The notes: generated by a model from the sequence alone, not told the origin. 64,000 nucleotides of DNA from Marinobacter sp. Arc7-DN-1 (GCF_003441595.1 NZ_CP031848.1:2914001-2978000); one strand, 5' to 3'; shown: positions 18,433-27,441, numbered from the stretch's first letter. Translations and numbers: made by a program.

Positions 18433-20274
18433 ATGACTGTGAAACCTTCCTTCCCTGCCCTGGTGACGGCAACGTCGCTGTTAACCCTGCCTGTCCTTGC
18501 GTTGGGCCAGAATGACAATGACACCGAAGCCCTTGATCCGATCATCGTCACGGCAACCCTTGGTCCGAAAACCGTGGGTGAAAGCCTGTCGTCGGTGACG
18601 GTCATCGAAAAAGACGACATCCGTCGCCAGCAACCAGCCGAATTCCGGGATCTGCTGGACGCCCAGCCAGGTGTTAATGTGGTTTCCGATGGCAGCTATG
18701 GCAAGACCACCAGCGTATTCCTGCGCGGTGCCGGCAGTTCCGGTACGGTTCTGCTGCTGGACGGTATCCGCCTGCGCTCAGCCACCGCCGGCATCCCGCC
18801 CTGGCAGTTCCTGCCGCCGGAGCTGATGGAGCGGGTCGAGCTTGTACGCGGTGCGAAAAGCTCCCTGTATGGGGCGGATGCGGTGGGCGGTGTTATCCAG
18901 GCGTTTACCCTCGAGCCAGAAGCGGGCCGCCAGGGCTGGGCGGAACTGTCCGGTGGCTCCCACGAGACGCTTGAAACCACGGCCGGCGTGGCCGGAAGGG
19001 AAGGGCAGTCGGCGTTTCTGGCCGGCGGGGTTTATTCCGATACCGAGGGCACTAGCTTGCGGGCCGGTGGCGAGGATAAGGGGTTTCGCAATGCCGGCGG
19101 GCTGGCAAAGATCAGCCACGAGTTTCGCCAGGGCGGCGGTGCCGGGCTGACGGTGTTCCAGTCCGAGGGCAATACCGAGTTTGAAGGTGGTGATACCGAT
19201 TTCCTGATCCGTGCCATGGGGCTGTATCTGGAGGCGGTTGCCAGTGACTACTGGCGCACCCGGATTCAGTTCTCAGAGGCCAGGGATGAACAGGACACCT
19301 TCGGGAGTTTTCCGAGCACCTTCGACACCCTGTCCCGCTCTGCGCGCTGGGAAAACACGTTGACTGCCGGCGTCCACGAACTGGTTCTTGGCTCGGAGGT
19401 GGTGATCGACGAAGTGGACGGCAGTAGCGACTTCCTCGAAAACAGCCGGTCGAACAGCGCGGTATTTGGTCAGGGACGCCTGAACTTCGATGCGACAGAC
19501 CTGATGCTCAGCCTTCGCCTTGATGACAACGAAGCCTACGGCAAGGATGAGACGGGGGGTGTGGCCCTTGGCCACCAACTGGACCGGGCCCATCGTTTGC
19601 GCCTCAGCTATGCCACTTCGTTCCGGGCTCCAACCTTCAATGATCTTTATCTGACAGTACCATTCTACACCGGTAATCCCGACCTTGATGCGGAAGAAGG
19701 CCAGATGATCGAGGCCGGTTTTACGGGGCGTTATGACCACTGGTACTGGGACATTGCGCTCTATCAGAACGATGTGAAAGACCTCATTACCTTTGTCTCT
19801 GACCCGGTAACGTTTGAGGGCACAATGGAAAACGTAGAGACGGCCCGGATCCGCGGTATCGAAGTTTCCTCGGGTATTGAAACCGCGGACTGGAACCTGG
19901 CAGCAGCCGTAACCTACGCGGACACCGAAAATCGGGATAGCGGTGCCCGCCTGCCGCGCCGTGCCGAAAAGAATGTGCGTCTCGACGTTGATCGCCTGTT
20001 TGCGCAATGGTCTGTCGGTGCCAGCTTCATCGCCGAGAGTGACCGCTATAATGATGCAGCCAACACCAGCCTTCTGCCCGGGTACGGCACAGTCGATATA
20101 AGAACAGCCTGGAACTTTCAGCCGGGCTGGTCGGCGTCACTCAAGGTCGACAATCTGCTGGACCGCCGCTATGCCACCAGTCGGGGCAATGACAGCGTGA
20201 CCTTCGAACCTTTCGACTATCTGGCCGCTGGCCGGACCTTCATGGCCTCGGTGCGCTATGATTTTCAGCAGTAA
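18433..20274 (+). CDS. btuB: TonB-dependent cobalamin receptor
   Basis: The 613-residue outer-membrane receptor imports vitamin B12. It starts with a signal peptide, then a TonB box (DPIIVTAT), a plug domain with LLDAQPGVNVV and FLRGAGSSGTVLLLDGIRL, and a beta-barrel. The barrel contains SYATSFRAPTFNDLY and GNPDLDAEEGQMIEAG, and the protein ends with an aromatic-rich final strand (SVRYDFQQ). GCGGAG lies about 9 bases before the ATG. The cobalamin riboswitch upstream and the btuF, btuC and btuD genes downstream fix the substrate as a cobalamin. Confidence 0.9.
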   Translation: MTVKPSFPALVTATSLLTLPVLALGQNDNDTEALDPIIVTATLGPKTVGESLSSVTVIEKDDIRRQQPAEFRDLLDAQPGVNVVSDGSYGKTTSVFLRGAGSSGTVLLLDGIRLRSATAGIPPWQFLPPELMERVELVRGAKSSLYGADAVGGVIQAFTLEPEAGRQGWAELSGGSHETLETTAGVAGREGQSAFLAGGVYSDTEGTSLRAGGEDKGFRNAGGLAKISHEFRQGGGAGLTVFQSEGNTEFEGGDTDFLIRAMGLYLEAVASDYWRTRIQFSEARDEQDTFGSFPSTFDTLSRSARWENTLTAGVHELVLGSEVVIDEVDGSSDFLENSRSNSAVFGQGRLNFDATDLMLSLRLDDNEAYGKDETGGVALGHQLDRAHRLRLSYATSFRAPTFNDLYLTVPFYTGNPDLDAEEGQMIEAGFTGRYDHWYWDIALYQNDVKDLITFVSDPVTFEGTMENVETARIRGIEVSSGIETADWNLAAAVTYADTENRDSGARLPRRAEKNVRLDVDRLFAQWSVGASFIAESDRYNDAANTSLLPGYGTVDIRTAWNFQPGWSASLKVDNLLDRRYATSRGNDSVTFEPFDYLAAGRTFMASVRYDFQQ

Positions 20275-20304
20275 CTTTATTGATCGGAAAGGCTTTCTGT
20301 CTTG

Positions 20305-21189
20305 ATGAGGCATCTCGGGCTCGCCGCACTGTTTGTCCTGGTTCTGCCTGCGTCCTTGTCGGCGCAGGCAGGCGGCCCGTGTGCTCGCGACGCGCTCGGC
20401 CATGAGGTGTGCCTGGCTGATCCCGCCCGGCGGGTTGTCTCGCTGTCACCGGGCGCCACCGAACTGCTGTTCTCCGCCGGTGCCGGCGGGAAGGTGGTGG
20501 CGGTGAGTGCCTGGAGCGACTATCCGGCAGAAGCGGTGCAGTTACCGCAGGTAGGCGACAGTAGCCGGCTGGATCTGGAGGCCATCGTCTCGATGGCACC
20601 GGACCTGGTGGTGGCCTGGGTGGATGGCAACTCCCGCAGCCAGCTGGAACGGCTGTCAGAGCTTGGCGTTTCCGTATTCTGGCTTGCCCCGCGGGCGTTC
20701 GATGATATCGCCACGGCGGTTGAGGCGCTCGCGTTACTGACCGGCTCACCGGCTGTTGGTGAGGCCCGCGCGGAATCCTTCCGAAAGGAAATCGCGACAC
20801 TGGAGGACCGTTTTGCCGGTGCCAGGCCCGTCAGGGTGTTTTACCAGATATGGGACCAGCCACTGATGACCGTGAACCAGGAGGAGTTGATCAGCAAGGC
20901 CATCACGCTGTGTGGGGGAACCAATGTATTCGGCCAGTTGCCGAGACTGGTGCCCCGGGTCAGCCGGGAGGCGGTTCTGGAGGCCAATCCGGAGGCGATT
21001 GTCACCGCCGGGTCGGCGGAGAACGAAGGGTGGCTGGCAGCATGGCGCCAGTTCCCGGGCCTTGCGGCGGCGGCAGCCGGCAACCTGTTCCTGGAACCGC
21101 CCGATCTGCTGGCGCGACCCACGCTTCGCATGGCAGAAGGCGCCAGACACCTGTGCCAGACCCTGGAGCAGGCCCGTGCCAATCTCTAG
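20305..21189 (+). CDS. btuF: Cobalamin ABC transporter periplasmic binding protein
   Basis: The 294-residue protein has a signal peptide ending near SAQAG and a type-III periplasmic binding fold: RRVVSLSPGATELLFSAGAG, then DLVVAWVDGNS and YQIWDQPLMTVNQEELI. It hands B12 from the periplasm to the BtuCD importer. The ATG at 20305 is preferred over a TTG one codon earlier. Its 3' end overlaps the permease start by 14 bases. Residue 26, just after the signal peptide, is a cysteine, but I see no clear lipobox, so it is probably soluble. Confidence 0.87.
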   Translation: MRHLGLAALFVLVLPASLSAQAGGPCARDALGHEVCLADPARRVVSLSPGATELLFSAGAGGKVVAVSAWSDYPAEAVQLPQVGDSSRLDLEAIVSMAPDLVVAWVDGNSRSQLERLSELGVSVFWLAPRAFDDIATAVEALALLTGSPAVGEARAESFRKEIATLEDRFAGARPVRVFYQIWDQPLMTVNQEELISKAITLCGGTNVFGQLPRLVPRVSREAVLEANPEAIVTAGSAENEGWLAAWRQFPGLAAAAAGNLFLEPPDLLARPTLRMAEGARHLCQTLEQARANL

Positions 21190-22150
21190 TCCCCTGAAAC
21201 CCATGCTGGTCCTGGTGCTGGCGAGCCTGGTGGCGGGCTTTTTGTCGGTCAGCATTGGCAGCAGCGCCATCGGTATTGAGGACACCTTGCGGGTGCTGGC
21301 CGGCAGCGGCAGTGAACTGCAGCAAACCCTGATTCTTGATCTGAGGCTGCCCCGTACGCTGAGCGCGTTCGCCACCGGAGGTTTACTGGCAGTGGCCGGA
21401 GCGTTGATGCAGGTACTGCTGCGCAATCCGCTTGCAGACCCCTATGTGCTCGGATTGTCCGGGGGTGCTGCCGTCGGTGCCTTGCTGGCCATGCTGGCCG
21501 GAGCCGCCGGTTACCTGGTTTCCGGTTCGGCCTTTGCCGGTGCCATGCTGGCGACCCTGCTGGTCTTTGGTCTCGCCCATGGCAGCGGAAGCTGGACACC
21601 CTCCCGTCTCCTGCTTACCGGTGTGGTGGTGGCCGCCGGCTGGGGTGCTGTCATTACCCTGATCCTGTCCATGACACCGGCCAGCCGGCTGCCCGGCATG
21701 CTTTACTGGCTGATGGGGGACCTTTCCCACGCCACCACGGCCTGGCCGGGTCTGGTTATTCTGGTTCTGGTCTGCCTGCTGGTGTTTCCGCTCGGGCGGG
21801 CACTGAATGTTCTGGCCCGGGGCTCATTGCAGGCCGCGGCTCTGGGGGTTTCGGTCCGGCCACTGGAGTGGTTGATTTATCTGATGGCCAGTCTGCTGAC
21901 GGCGACCGCCGTGACCATGGCAGGGGCCGTTGGTTTTGTCGGCCTGGTGGTGCCCCATATGCTCCGGCTGGCGTTGGGCAATGATCAGCGGCTGATTCTG
22001 CCCGCCTGCGCGCTGGCGGGCGGTACGTTGCTGGTTTTGGCGGACACGCTGGCCCGGGTGGTGATCGCGCCGGAACAGTTGCCGGTGGGCGTGATCACGG
22101 CGCTGATTGGGGTGCCGACCTTCCTGTACCTGCTCTACCGGAGTCGATAA
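21176..22150 (+). CDS. btuC: Cobalamin ABC transporter permease
   Basis: The 324-residue FecCD-family inner-membrane permease has about ten hydrophobic segments and family motifs such as RLPRTLSAFATGGLLAVAGALMQ, RNPLADPYVLGLSGG, and AGAVGFVGLVVPHMLRL. A GTG start at 21176 is chosen because GGAG lies 7 bases upstream and the ATG at 21203 would trim the N-terminus. The gene overlaps btuF at its start, and its TAA shares a base with the btuD ATG. It forms the channel of the B12 importer. Confidence 0.87.
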   Translation: MPISSPLKPMLVLVLASLVAGFLSVSIGSSAIGIEDTLRVLAGSGSELQQTLILDLRLPRTLSAFATGGLLAVAGALMQVLLRNPLADPYVLGLSGGAAVGALLAMLAGAAGYLVSGSAFAGAMLATLLVFGLAHGSGSWTPSRLLLTGVVVAAGWGAVITLILSMTPASRLPGMLYWLMGDLSHATTAWPGLVILVLVCLLVFPLGRALNVLARGSLQAAALGVSVRPLEWLIYLMASLLTATAVTMAGAVGFVGLVVPHMLRLALGNDQRLILPACALAGGTLLVLADTLARVVIAPEQLPVGVITALIGVPTFLYLLYRSR

Positions 22151-22914
22151 TGGCAATATTGACCACCGAAGAATTGATCATCGACATTCCCGGACGCGCC
22201 CCGGGTGTGCCCCTGAATCTGTCCTTGCAGCCGGGCCAGGTCTGGGGCGTTCTTGGCCCCAACGGCGTGGGCAAAACCACACTGCTGCATACACTGGCGG
22301 GTCTCCGGGAGCCCCGCAGCGGCGAACTCTCTCTGGATGACAAACCGCTGACGGAAATCCGGCGCAAACTGGTTTCGCAACAGATGGGCCTGGTGTTCCA
22401 GGACCGGCAGGACGGTTTCCCGGCCACGGTGCTGGAAACCGCCCTGATCGGGCGCCATCCCTGGTTGTCACCCTGGCAGATGGAGCGTGGCGAAGACCTG
22501 GCAATTGCAGAGCAGGCACTGGAAGCGCTGGATGTAAGCCACCTGAGGGACCGGCTGGTCAACACGCTTTCCGGGGGCGAGCGGCAACGGGTGGCCATTG
22601 CCACGCTGATGACCCAGGCGCCGGGAATCTGGCTGCTGGACGAGCCCACCAACCATCTGGACTTGCGGCACCAGACCTCGGTGATGAAGCTGCTGCGCAA
22701 TCAGGCCGCATCCGGCCGGGCGGTATTCCTGTGCCTGCACGACCTCAATCTGGCCGCCCGCTGGTGTGACCAGATCCTGCTGATGTTTCCTGACGGCCAG
22801 GCATGCTGGGGACCGGCCCGGGACATGCTGGTTGCCCCGGCGCTGGAAAAGCTGTTTGGCCAGCGCCTGCTTTCTGCCGAACTGGACGGCTTTCCGGTGT
22901 TTGTTCCGGGTTAG
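22150..22914 (+). CDS. btuD: Cobalamin ABC transporter ATPase
   Basis: The 254-residue ATPase powers B12 import. It shows Walker A GPNGVGKTT, a Q-loop at VFQDRQDGFP, the signature LSGGERQRVAIA, Walker B IWLLDEPTNHLD and the H-loop CLHDLNLA. It is the last gene of the operon and overlaps btuC by one base. The next DNA downstream is the accessory region starting with a recombinase remnant on the opposite strand. Confidence 0.88.
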   Translation: MAILTTEELIIDIPGRAPGVPLNLSLQPGQVWGVLGPNGVGKTTLLHTLAGLREPRSGELSLDDKPLTEIRRKLVSQQMGLVFQDRQDGFPATVLETALIGRHPWLSPWQMERGEDLAIAEQALEALDVSHLRDRLVNTLSGGERQRVAIATLMTQAPGIWLLDEPTNHLDLRHQTSVMKLLRNQAASGRAVFLCLHDLNLAARWCDQILLMFPDGQACWGPARDMLVAPALEKLFGQRLLSAELDGFPVFVPG

Positions 22915-22929
22915 CGTAAAAAATGCCTC

Positions 22930-23100
22930 TCAAGCATCCGGCGGGCTGCTGATGCCACACTGGTGTGTTCCAACAACGTGGGTATAAATCTGTGTTGTGG
23001 AGATATCATTGTGGCCCGGCAACTCCTGAATACTGCGAATGTCTGTACCCCCTTTGAGCAAGTTGGCGGCGAAGCTGTGGAAGGTATGGGAAATGGTCGT
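22930..23100 (-). pseudogene. 3' remnant of an integron-type tyrosine recombinase
   Basis: Read on the minus strand, one frame gives [52 protein letters not shown] and stop. That is the C-terminal catalytic part of a tyrosine recombinase, with the box II histidine, LGH-type motif and nucleophilic tyrosine. The tail with GxxSPxD after the tyrosine is typical of IntI-type integron integrases rather than XerC or XerD. The catalytic arginine expected after HTF is missing (one codon lost), and no coherent frame continues upstream. It is a dead fragment. Its orientation would place cassettes to its right. Confidence 0.65.
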
Positions 23101-23264
23101 TGCGACCATGAACCTGGCGGAATTTGAACGAACTCATAAATTCTTTTTGAATCAGTGGCATGCCCTGGACCCATTGGGCGAGGATAGTAGTCTTACTGAC
23201 CATTTTTGTCTGGAAAACGAAAAGGGAAAGTAATGGGAAGTTATTGACCTGAAGGGATTTTCTG

Positions 23265-23296
23265 CCTAGCAGCCTGTCGGACTTAAGGCTGCTAGG
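23265..23296. repeat. 10-bp stem hairpin at the start of an intron-like segment
   Basis: CCTAGCAGCC pairs perfectly with GGCTGCTAGG around TGTCGGACTTAA. It stands two bases before a sequence resembling the 5' end of a group II intron. Class C group II introns insert just behind terminator or attC hairpins, which fits this placement. Confidence 0.5.
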
Positions 23297-23298
23297 GC

Positions 23299-23470
23299 GT
23301 GCCGCAAGGCGGACCGCTCTCTGGCAGGCATGGCACCAGACTCGTCGGGTGAAAGTCCCGATACCAGGTATTCGCAGAGCCGAAGGTTAGCGAAAGGGGG
23401 AAGGGCAAACCCGCGAGGGGATGTCTCCGGAGCGCCGGCCGGAAGTAAGCCCAACGCAAAATTGGGGGGT
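23299..23470 (+). mobile_element. Group II intron-like 5' fragment (domain I)
   Basis: Starting GTGCCGC, the segment contains GGGTGAAAGTCCCGATACC, GCCGAAGGTTAGCGAAAGG, GGGCAAACCCGCGAGGG and GGAAGTAAGCCC. These are phrases familiar from domain I of bacterial group II introns. No reverse transcriptase and no domain V/VI end were found nearby, so only a 5' piece remains. The right boundary is uncertain. The assignment is by remembered similarity, not by alignment. Confidence 0.45.
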
Positions 23471-23522
23471 GGCGGACAGGAACTGCGCATATACTGAATT
23501 GTCAGATAACAACGAGCGCATT

Positions 23523-24008
23523 ATGGAACTCGAATCTACAACACTCACCATGACCATTTTGATGACGCCGGATAAGTCCAACTTTTCTGGCAACGTGCAC
23601 GGTGGCACCTTGCTTAAGTGTCTTGATGAAGTGGCCTATGCGTGCGCCAGCCGTTACGCAGGTACGTATGTGGTTACCCTGTCCGTAGACCAGGTAATGT
23701 TTCTTCAACCCGTTCATGTCGGTGAATTGGTTACCTTTCTGGCCAGCGTCAACTACACAGGGCGCACCTCAATGGAGGTGGGCATTAAAGTGATCACGGA
23801 AAACATCCGTGAAAAGCTGGTCAGACATACCAACAGTTGCTTTTTCACTATGGTAGCTGTTGATGAAAACGGAAAAGCCGTTGCAGTGCCTAAACTGGAA
23901 CCACGCACTGATGAGCAAATCAGGCGCTTTGCTAACGGCCAGGAACGTCGTGCGATTCGAGTTGAGTTAGAGGAACGTTATAAGGCTCTTCACCGCTCAC
24001 AAGCGTAG
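23523..24008 (+). CDS. Hotdog-fold acyl-CoA thioesterase (YciA-like)
   Basis: The 161-residue protein hydrolyses acyl-CoA thioesters. NVHGGTLLKCLDEVAYACASRYAG is the YciA/BACH-type active-site segment, with the conserved aspartate in LDEVA. VVTLSVDQVMFLQPVHVGELVTF and GRTSMEVGIKV follow as the remaining strands. The start at 23523 is chosen because the homology begins there. The longer upstream reading would run through the intron-like sequence. Its base composition is clearly more AT-rich than the core genes, consistent with transfer. It lies immediately right of the integrase and intron remnants, where a cassette would be expected. Confidence 0.8.
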   Translation: MELESTTLTMTILMTPDKSNFSGNVHGGTLLKCLDEVAYACASRYAGTYVVTLSVDQVMFLQPVHVGELVTFLASVNYTGRTSMEVGIKVITENIREKLVRHTNSCFFTMVAVDENGKAVAVPKLEPRTDEQIRRFANGQERRAIRVELEERYKALHRSQA

Positions 24009-24048
24009 CAGCGAAAGCCTTCCTCATAATAAGCATGGGCTGCCAGCA

Positions 24049-24624
24049 ATGGTTTTTTCTCGCCATTTCTTTCATTTCGGACTGCTGCCGATCATCCTCT
24101 GCGGCCTTCTCATTCCTGGCCCGAGCTACTCGTACTCCGAAGACCTGGAATTACAGAGTCTCAGCATACGCGCACGGATTTCAGAGAAGACCTTGCTTGG
24201 AGAAGAGGCTCCGGAGGATTTTAAGGAATACGATGTGTCGGCGAACTTCCATTTGCCCTGGAATAACTACTCCACTTCAGGCTGGGGTATCGGCAGCCGT
24301 TTAATGGCGAGTGGCGGACTTTTGCGGGGAGCGGGTAAAAATGCGCTCGTCGTTTCGCTCATCCCGGAATTGACGCTGGGTAGTGAGGACGGGCGCTTTG
24401 TCCTGGATTTGGGCATGGGTGGCGCTTTGTTCAGCAGGTGGCGCTTCGGCACCCAGGATTATGGCGGGCCTTTCCAGTTTGCCCTGACCTCGGGTGTCGC
24501 TGTTCCGCTTTATAGAAATCTGGGGCTGGGATATCGGTTCCTTCATTATTCAGATGCCGGCGTTAATGGATCTGACACGATAGGGGCGGATTTTCATATG
24601 ATTGAGTTCAGCTACCGATTTTGA
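24049..24624 (+). CDS. Lipid A 3-O-deacylase, PagL-like outer-membrane protein
   Basis: The 191-residue protein has a signal peptide (about residues 1-30) and an eight-strand-barrel-like pattern of alternating residues. It ends with GLGYRFLHYSDAGVNGSD and HMIEFSYRF. The HxS arrangement and a late glutamate match the catalytic His-Ser-Glu of PagL, which removes a 3-hydroxyacyl chain from lipid A. The final aromatic residue is typical of outer-membrane barrels. It begins 40 bases after the thioesterase, with similarly low GC. An acyloxyacyl hydrolase of the same superfamily is the alternative. Confidence 0.6.
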   Translation: MVFSRHFFHFGLLPIILCGLLIPGPSYSYSEDLELQSLSIRARISEKTLLGEEAPEDFKEYDVSANFHLPWNNYSTSGWGIGSRLMASGGLLRGAGKNALVVSLIPELTLGSEDGRFVLDLGMGGALFSRWRFGTQDYGGPFQFALTSGVAVPLYRNLGLGYRFLHYSDAGVNGSDTIGADFHMIEFSYRF

Positions 24625-24792
24625 TCGTCGTCTGTCAGGTCGGGTTTAACCTTGGCCATTGCGTATCCGTGGACTTTCCCCACTCTAGCTGGACCTAATC
24701 CGGGGTCAGGGTCAGTGCGTAGTAATGATTGCCAGGGAGTGAAAATGCCGGGTGCCTGAAGCCCGCAGCGTCGCTCTGGGACTCTTTGGATT

Positions 24793-25848
24793 CTAAAAAA
24801 TGGGTTCGCCTGTTGCTTTGACCGCATAGAACAGGCAGTCGCTCTTCGCAATAACCGGGTTGGTGGTAATCATAAAGGCTCTGATGGCCTGTGCGGGGTA
24901 GATCTGCCCATCCTTGACTCGAAGAACCTGCTCCATGTTCTCGGTCCGGTTGTGGCTGATCGCTGTGAGTATGCCGAGGCCTTTTTTGCCAATCCATCCC
25001 AGCGGCTCATCTGGGGAAACAATCCCGAAATTGCGGTGTTCGATGTCTGGCGGAAACGTGAGGTCAGCCTGACCGGTGGGCTCACGGCGGTATTCTATGG
25101 TCGCTTCAGGCGCCAGCTCCACCCGAATCGGATTTCGCAGTACGGCGACGCCCCACTCCGCTTTTTCCAGTGACAGCACGTCTGGTCTTGAGGCATACCG
25201 AACGAGTCCCTCGTACGCCAGTTGATGAGCCTGATCATCCTGGGACCCACCACACTCGATGGTTACCGTGGGCACCTCCTGTTCAGAATATTCCATCAGC
25301 GCACCCAGACGAAGATCCGTCATTATGAGGCGGTCGGTGTAGAGAGAGGTCAGCGCCTGGTGGGCGGCGTCATTGGTGATGGTCACAGCGAAGGCTGGGC
25401 CTGTGCCTGAGGTGTTGTGCACGTCCAGCAGGCATTCGGGTTTCGCTTTGCGAAGCTCTGCCAGCATGGCCTCGGCAATCGCACCTTCTTCCCCCTTAAA
25501 GGGCTCTTTGAAACACCGGTTCAGGTCACGTCCTTCGGGTAGCTGGCGCAGTGAAAGCCTGGGTGGGATCTTCGCCGGATAGACGCCTCCCAGCAGAAAC
25601 AGCATGTTGACCTCGGGCGTGTGCTGCTCAAGTAGCCACCGGTGAAGCGCAAAAAGACCCGAAGGTTCATTGCCGTGAAGAAGCGTTGCCATGGCTCGGG
25701 TGCGGGAGCGATCACGACCGGCAACACGAACAACCGTGGGCTTGTGCAGTCGGTCCAGCCACTCAAGGGGTGAGCGGCCCAGCGTCTGGGGTGACGGGTG
25801 ATTCAGACAATCAAGAACGTTCGAGTTACTCACGGTGACAGTGTCCAT
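24793..25848 (-). CDS. Succinylglutamate desuccinylase / aspartoacylase family zinc hydrolase
   Basis: The 351-residue M14-like amidohydrolase has zinc ligands in HGNEPSG and DVHNTSGTGP, the arginine motif RDLNRCF, and the catalytic glutamate in TIECGG. It should cleave an N-acyl or gamma-glutamyl-type amide. The start codon lies inside the end of the upstream glutamate-cysteine-ligase-like gene (19-base overlap), so the two proteins are made together. No arginine succinyltransferase genes are present, so AstE function is unlikely. A role in trimming a product of the neighbouring amidoligase is more likely, though substrate is unknown. Confidence 0.75.
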   Translation of the reverse strand: MDTVTVSNSNVLDCLNHPSPQTLGRSPLEWLDRLHKPTVVRVAGRDRSRTRAMATLLHGNEPSGLFALHRWLLEQHTPEVNMLFLLGGVYPAKIPPRLSLRQLPEGRDLNRCFKEPFKGEEGAIAEAMLAELRKAKPECLLDVHNTSGTGPAFAVTITNDAAHQALTSLYTDRLIMTDLRLGALMEYSEQEVPTVTIECGGSQDDQAHQLAYEGLVRYASRPDVLSLEKAEWGVAVLRNPIRVELAPEATIEYRREPTGQADLTFPPDIEHRNFGIVSPDEPLGWIGKKGLGILTAISHNRTENMEQVLRVKDGQIYPAQAIRAFMITTNPVIAKSDCLFYAVKATGEPIF

Positions 25849-27314
25849 TCATGGAGCGGAATGTTTTTCTTCTGGTTGGCCATGTACAGAGACAGCATAC
25901 TCCGGAACGCCTCATCGGGGCTCAGGGACCTGAAAAAAGACTCGGTGATGTGGCGCTGCCAGCGGGCGCCAGACATGTTGGCTTCAATGCGGCCTTCGAT
26001 GATTCCCAGCAAGTGGTGGATTTCTGTCTCGTCCACGGCGGTTCGTTGCAGTGCTTCCCGGGCGCGGGGCAGCAGCTCACGGGCCACGGCCAACAGGGGC
26101 ATATCCTGCAACTGAACCTGATCCTTGTGCGGCCAGATGATTTCTGCGCCGATGCCATATTTTGCTGCGCGGTAGAAATTGTGTTCGGTGTAATGGAAGG
26201 GGAGTATCGACGTCAGATGACGGATGTCATCGAGCACTGCCAACGCAGCGCCGATCACAAACAGTCCGTTCGCACACATATCCACTGCAGTCGGACCTGC
26301 AGGCATAGAACGAATTTCGATGCGTAGATGACCACCGTCTGCGGGATCAAAGATGGCCCGGTTCCAGGGCCATGTGGTTCCCTGGTGCAGGCGCAGCTCG
26401 GCCAGTTCCGGTACTTCGCCACGATCAATCACGGCCATCGGATCTTCATCTGACATCAGTGGAATGATGGGGGGATACAGCGATGCGGAGGCCGCAAACA
26501 GTTCCCAGGCGCCGCGTGCCCAGCCGTTTCCGTAATAGACCCTTGGCGGGTGGCGCCAGGTTTTATGATTGGGGGGTCGGCTGTCGATGGATTGCTTGAA
26601 CAGGGCAATACGGGTTTCGTCCCAGAGGTGGTGGCCAAACAGGCTGGGCGAATTGCTGGCCAGAGCGAGAACAATCGGCATGACCAGCTGGACCGCATTG
26701 AAATAGTCGGCGAAACGGTGGGCGGGGACACGCCAGTGCAGCTGGAACGAGGTATTGGCCCCTTCCATGGTGACGTCGTCCGCCTCCAGATCTATGACAT
26801 CGTTGCCACCGATATGAATGCTGAAGGGCTCGCCCCGTTGCTTGAGCAGGGCGTTGGATAGCGCATGGTAGCGGGGTTCGTCTGTCATCGCCTTCGCGCC
26901 CATATCGGACTGCCGGAGTGTGGGCAGAATGCCGATTGGTACCAGTTCCCCTTCCAGTGGTGCGGCGTGCTGGTCGATTCGTTTGATGGCAGCGAGCAGC
27001 TCTTGCTCTGTTCTGGCAAACGGAGCTCCCTTGAAAGCCTGGGGGCTGAGGTTGTATTCAAGATTGAAGCGATTGAGCTCAACCGTCAGTTGGGGATCCT
27101 GAACGCTGGCGGCGATTTCTGTGTTGATGGGTTGAACTCGCAGGTCAGGGTTTACGATGTAGAACTCGACCTCGGCTCCAATGGAACTTTCTCCCTCACC
27201 AAAGCCGGGCCGGTTCAGAAGGCGTAAGAGTGCTGTAAGGTCCGTCCGGACCTTGGCAGCAAAACGTTCAAACTCTTCCGCCGTAAATTCCGATTTTTTG
27301 ATCGACAGTCCCAC
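25830..27314 (-). CDS. GCS2-type glutamate-cysteine ligase-like amidoligase
   Basis: The roughly 494-residue protein resembles the GCS2 carboxylate-amine ligase family: GAEVEFYIVNP (metal-binding glutamates), LEYNLSPQAF, LPTLRQSDMG, PFSIHIGGND, ANTSFQLHWRVPA and LRIEIRSMPAGPTA. Such enzymes join glutamate to an amine through an acyl phosphate. I place the start at a GTG at 27314, because the 59 residues upstream in frame are cysteine-rich and unlike the family. The start is uncertain. It is coupled to an aspartoacylase-type hydrolase. Whether it makes gamma-glutamylcysteine or another gamma-glutamyl compound cannot be told. Confidence 0.75.
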   Translation of the reverse strand: MGLSIKKSEFTAEEFERFAAKVRTDLTALLRLLNRPGFGEGESSIGAEVEFYIVNPDLRVQPINTEIAASVQDPQLTVELNRFNLEYNLSPQAFKGAPFARTEQELLAAIKRIDQHAAPLEGELVPIGILPTLRQSDMGAKAMTDEPRYHALSNALLKQRGEPFSIHIGGNDVIDLEADDVTMEGANTSFQLHWRVPAHRFADYFNAVQLVMPIVLALASNSPSLFGHHLWDETRIALFKQSIDSRPPNHKTWRHPPRVYYGNGWARGAWELFAASASLYPPIIPLMSDEDPMAVIDRGEVPELAELRLHQGTTWPWNRAIFDPADGGHLRIEIRSMPAGPTAVDMCANGLFVIGAALAVLDDIRHLTSILPFHYTEHNFYRAAKYGIGAEIIWPHKDQVQLQDMPLLAVARELLPRAREALQRTAVDETEIHHLLGIIEGRIEANMSGARWQRHITESFFRSLSPDEAFRSMLSLYMANQKKNIPLHEWTLSP

Positions 27315-27441
27315 GGTAACGTCGTCTCTAGCGCGAACGTACCTTGATAGTAGTGGAAGATGCGCCCGGCAGCACCAGTTCCCCAGGCGATCCGTGCAGC
27401 ACTGGCCAGAATCGCACCACAGGGCCCCGCCAGATAGCAAC

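Noticed and set aside
20912..21175. Upstream extension of the B12 permease frame
   Set aside because: The arginine- and proline-rich translation is a shadow of btuF; the GTG at 21176 has a ribosome site and starts the family homology.
24700..24730. Fourth copy of the GGGGTCAG palindrome near 24.7 kb
   Set aside because: It shares only the first eight bases (GGGGTCAG) and has no palindromic partner.
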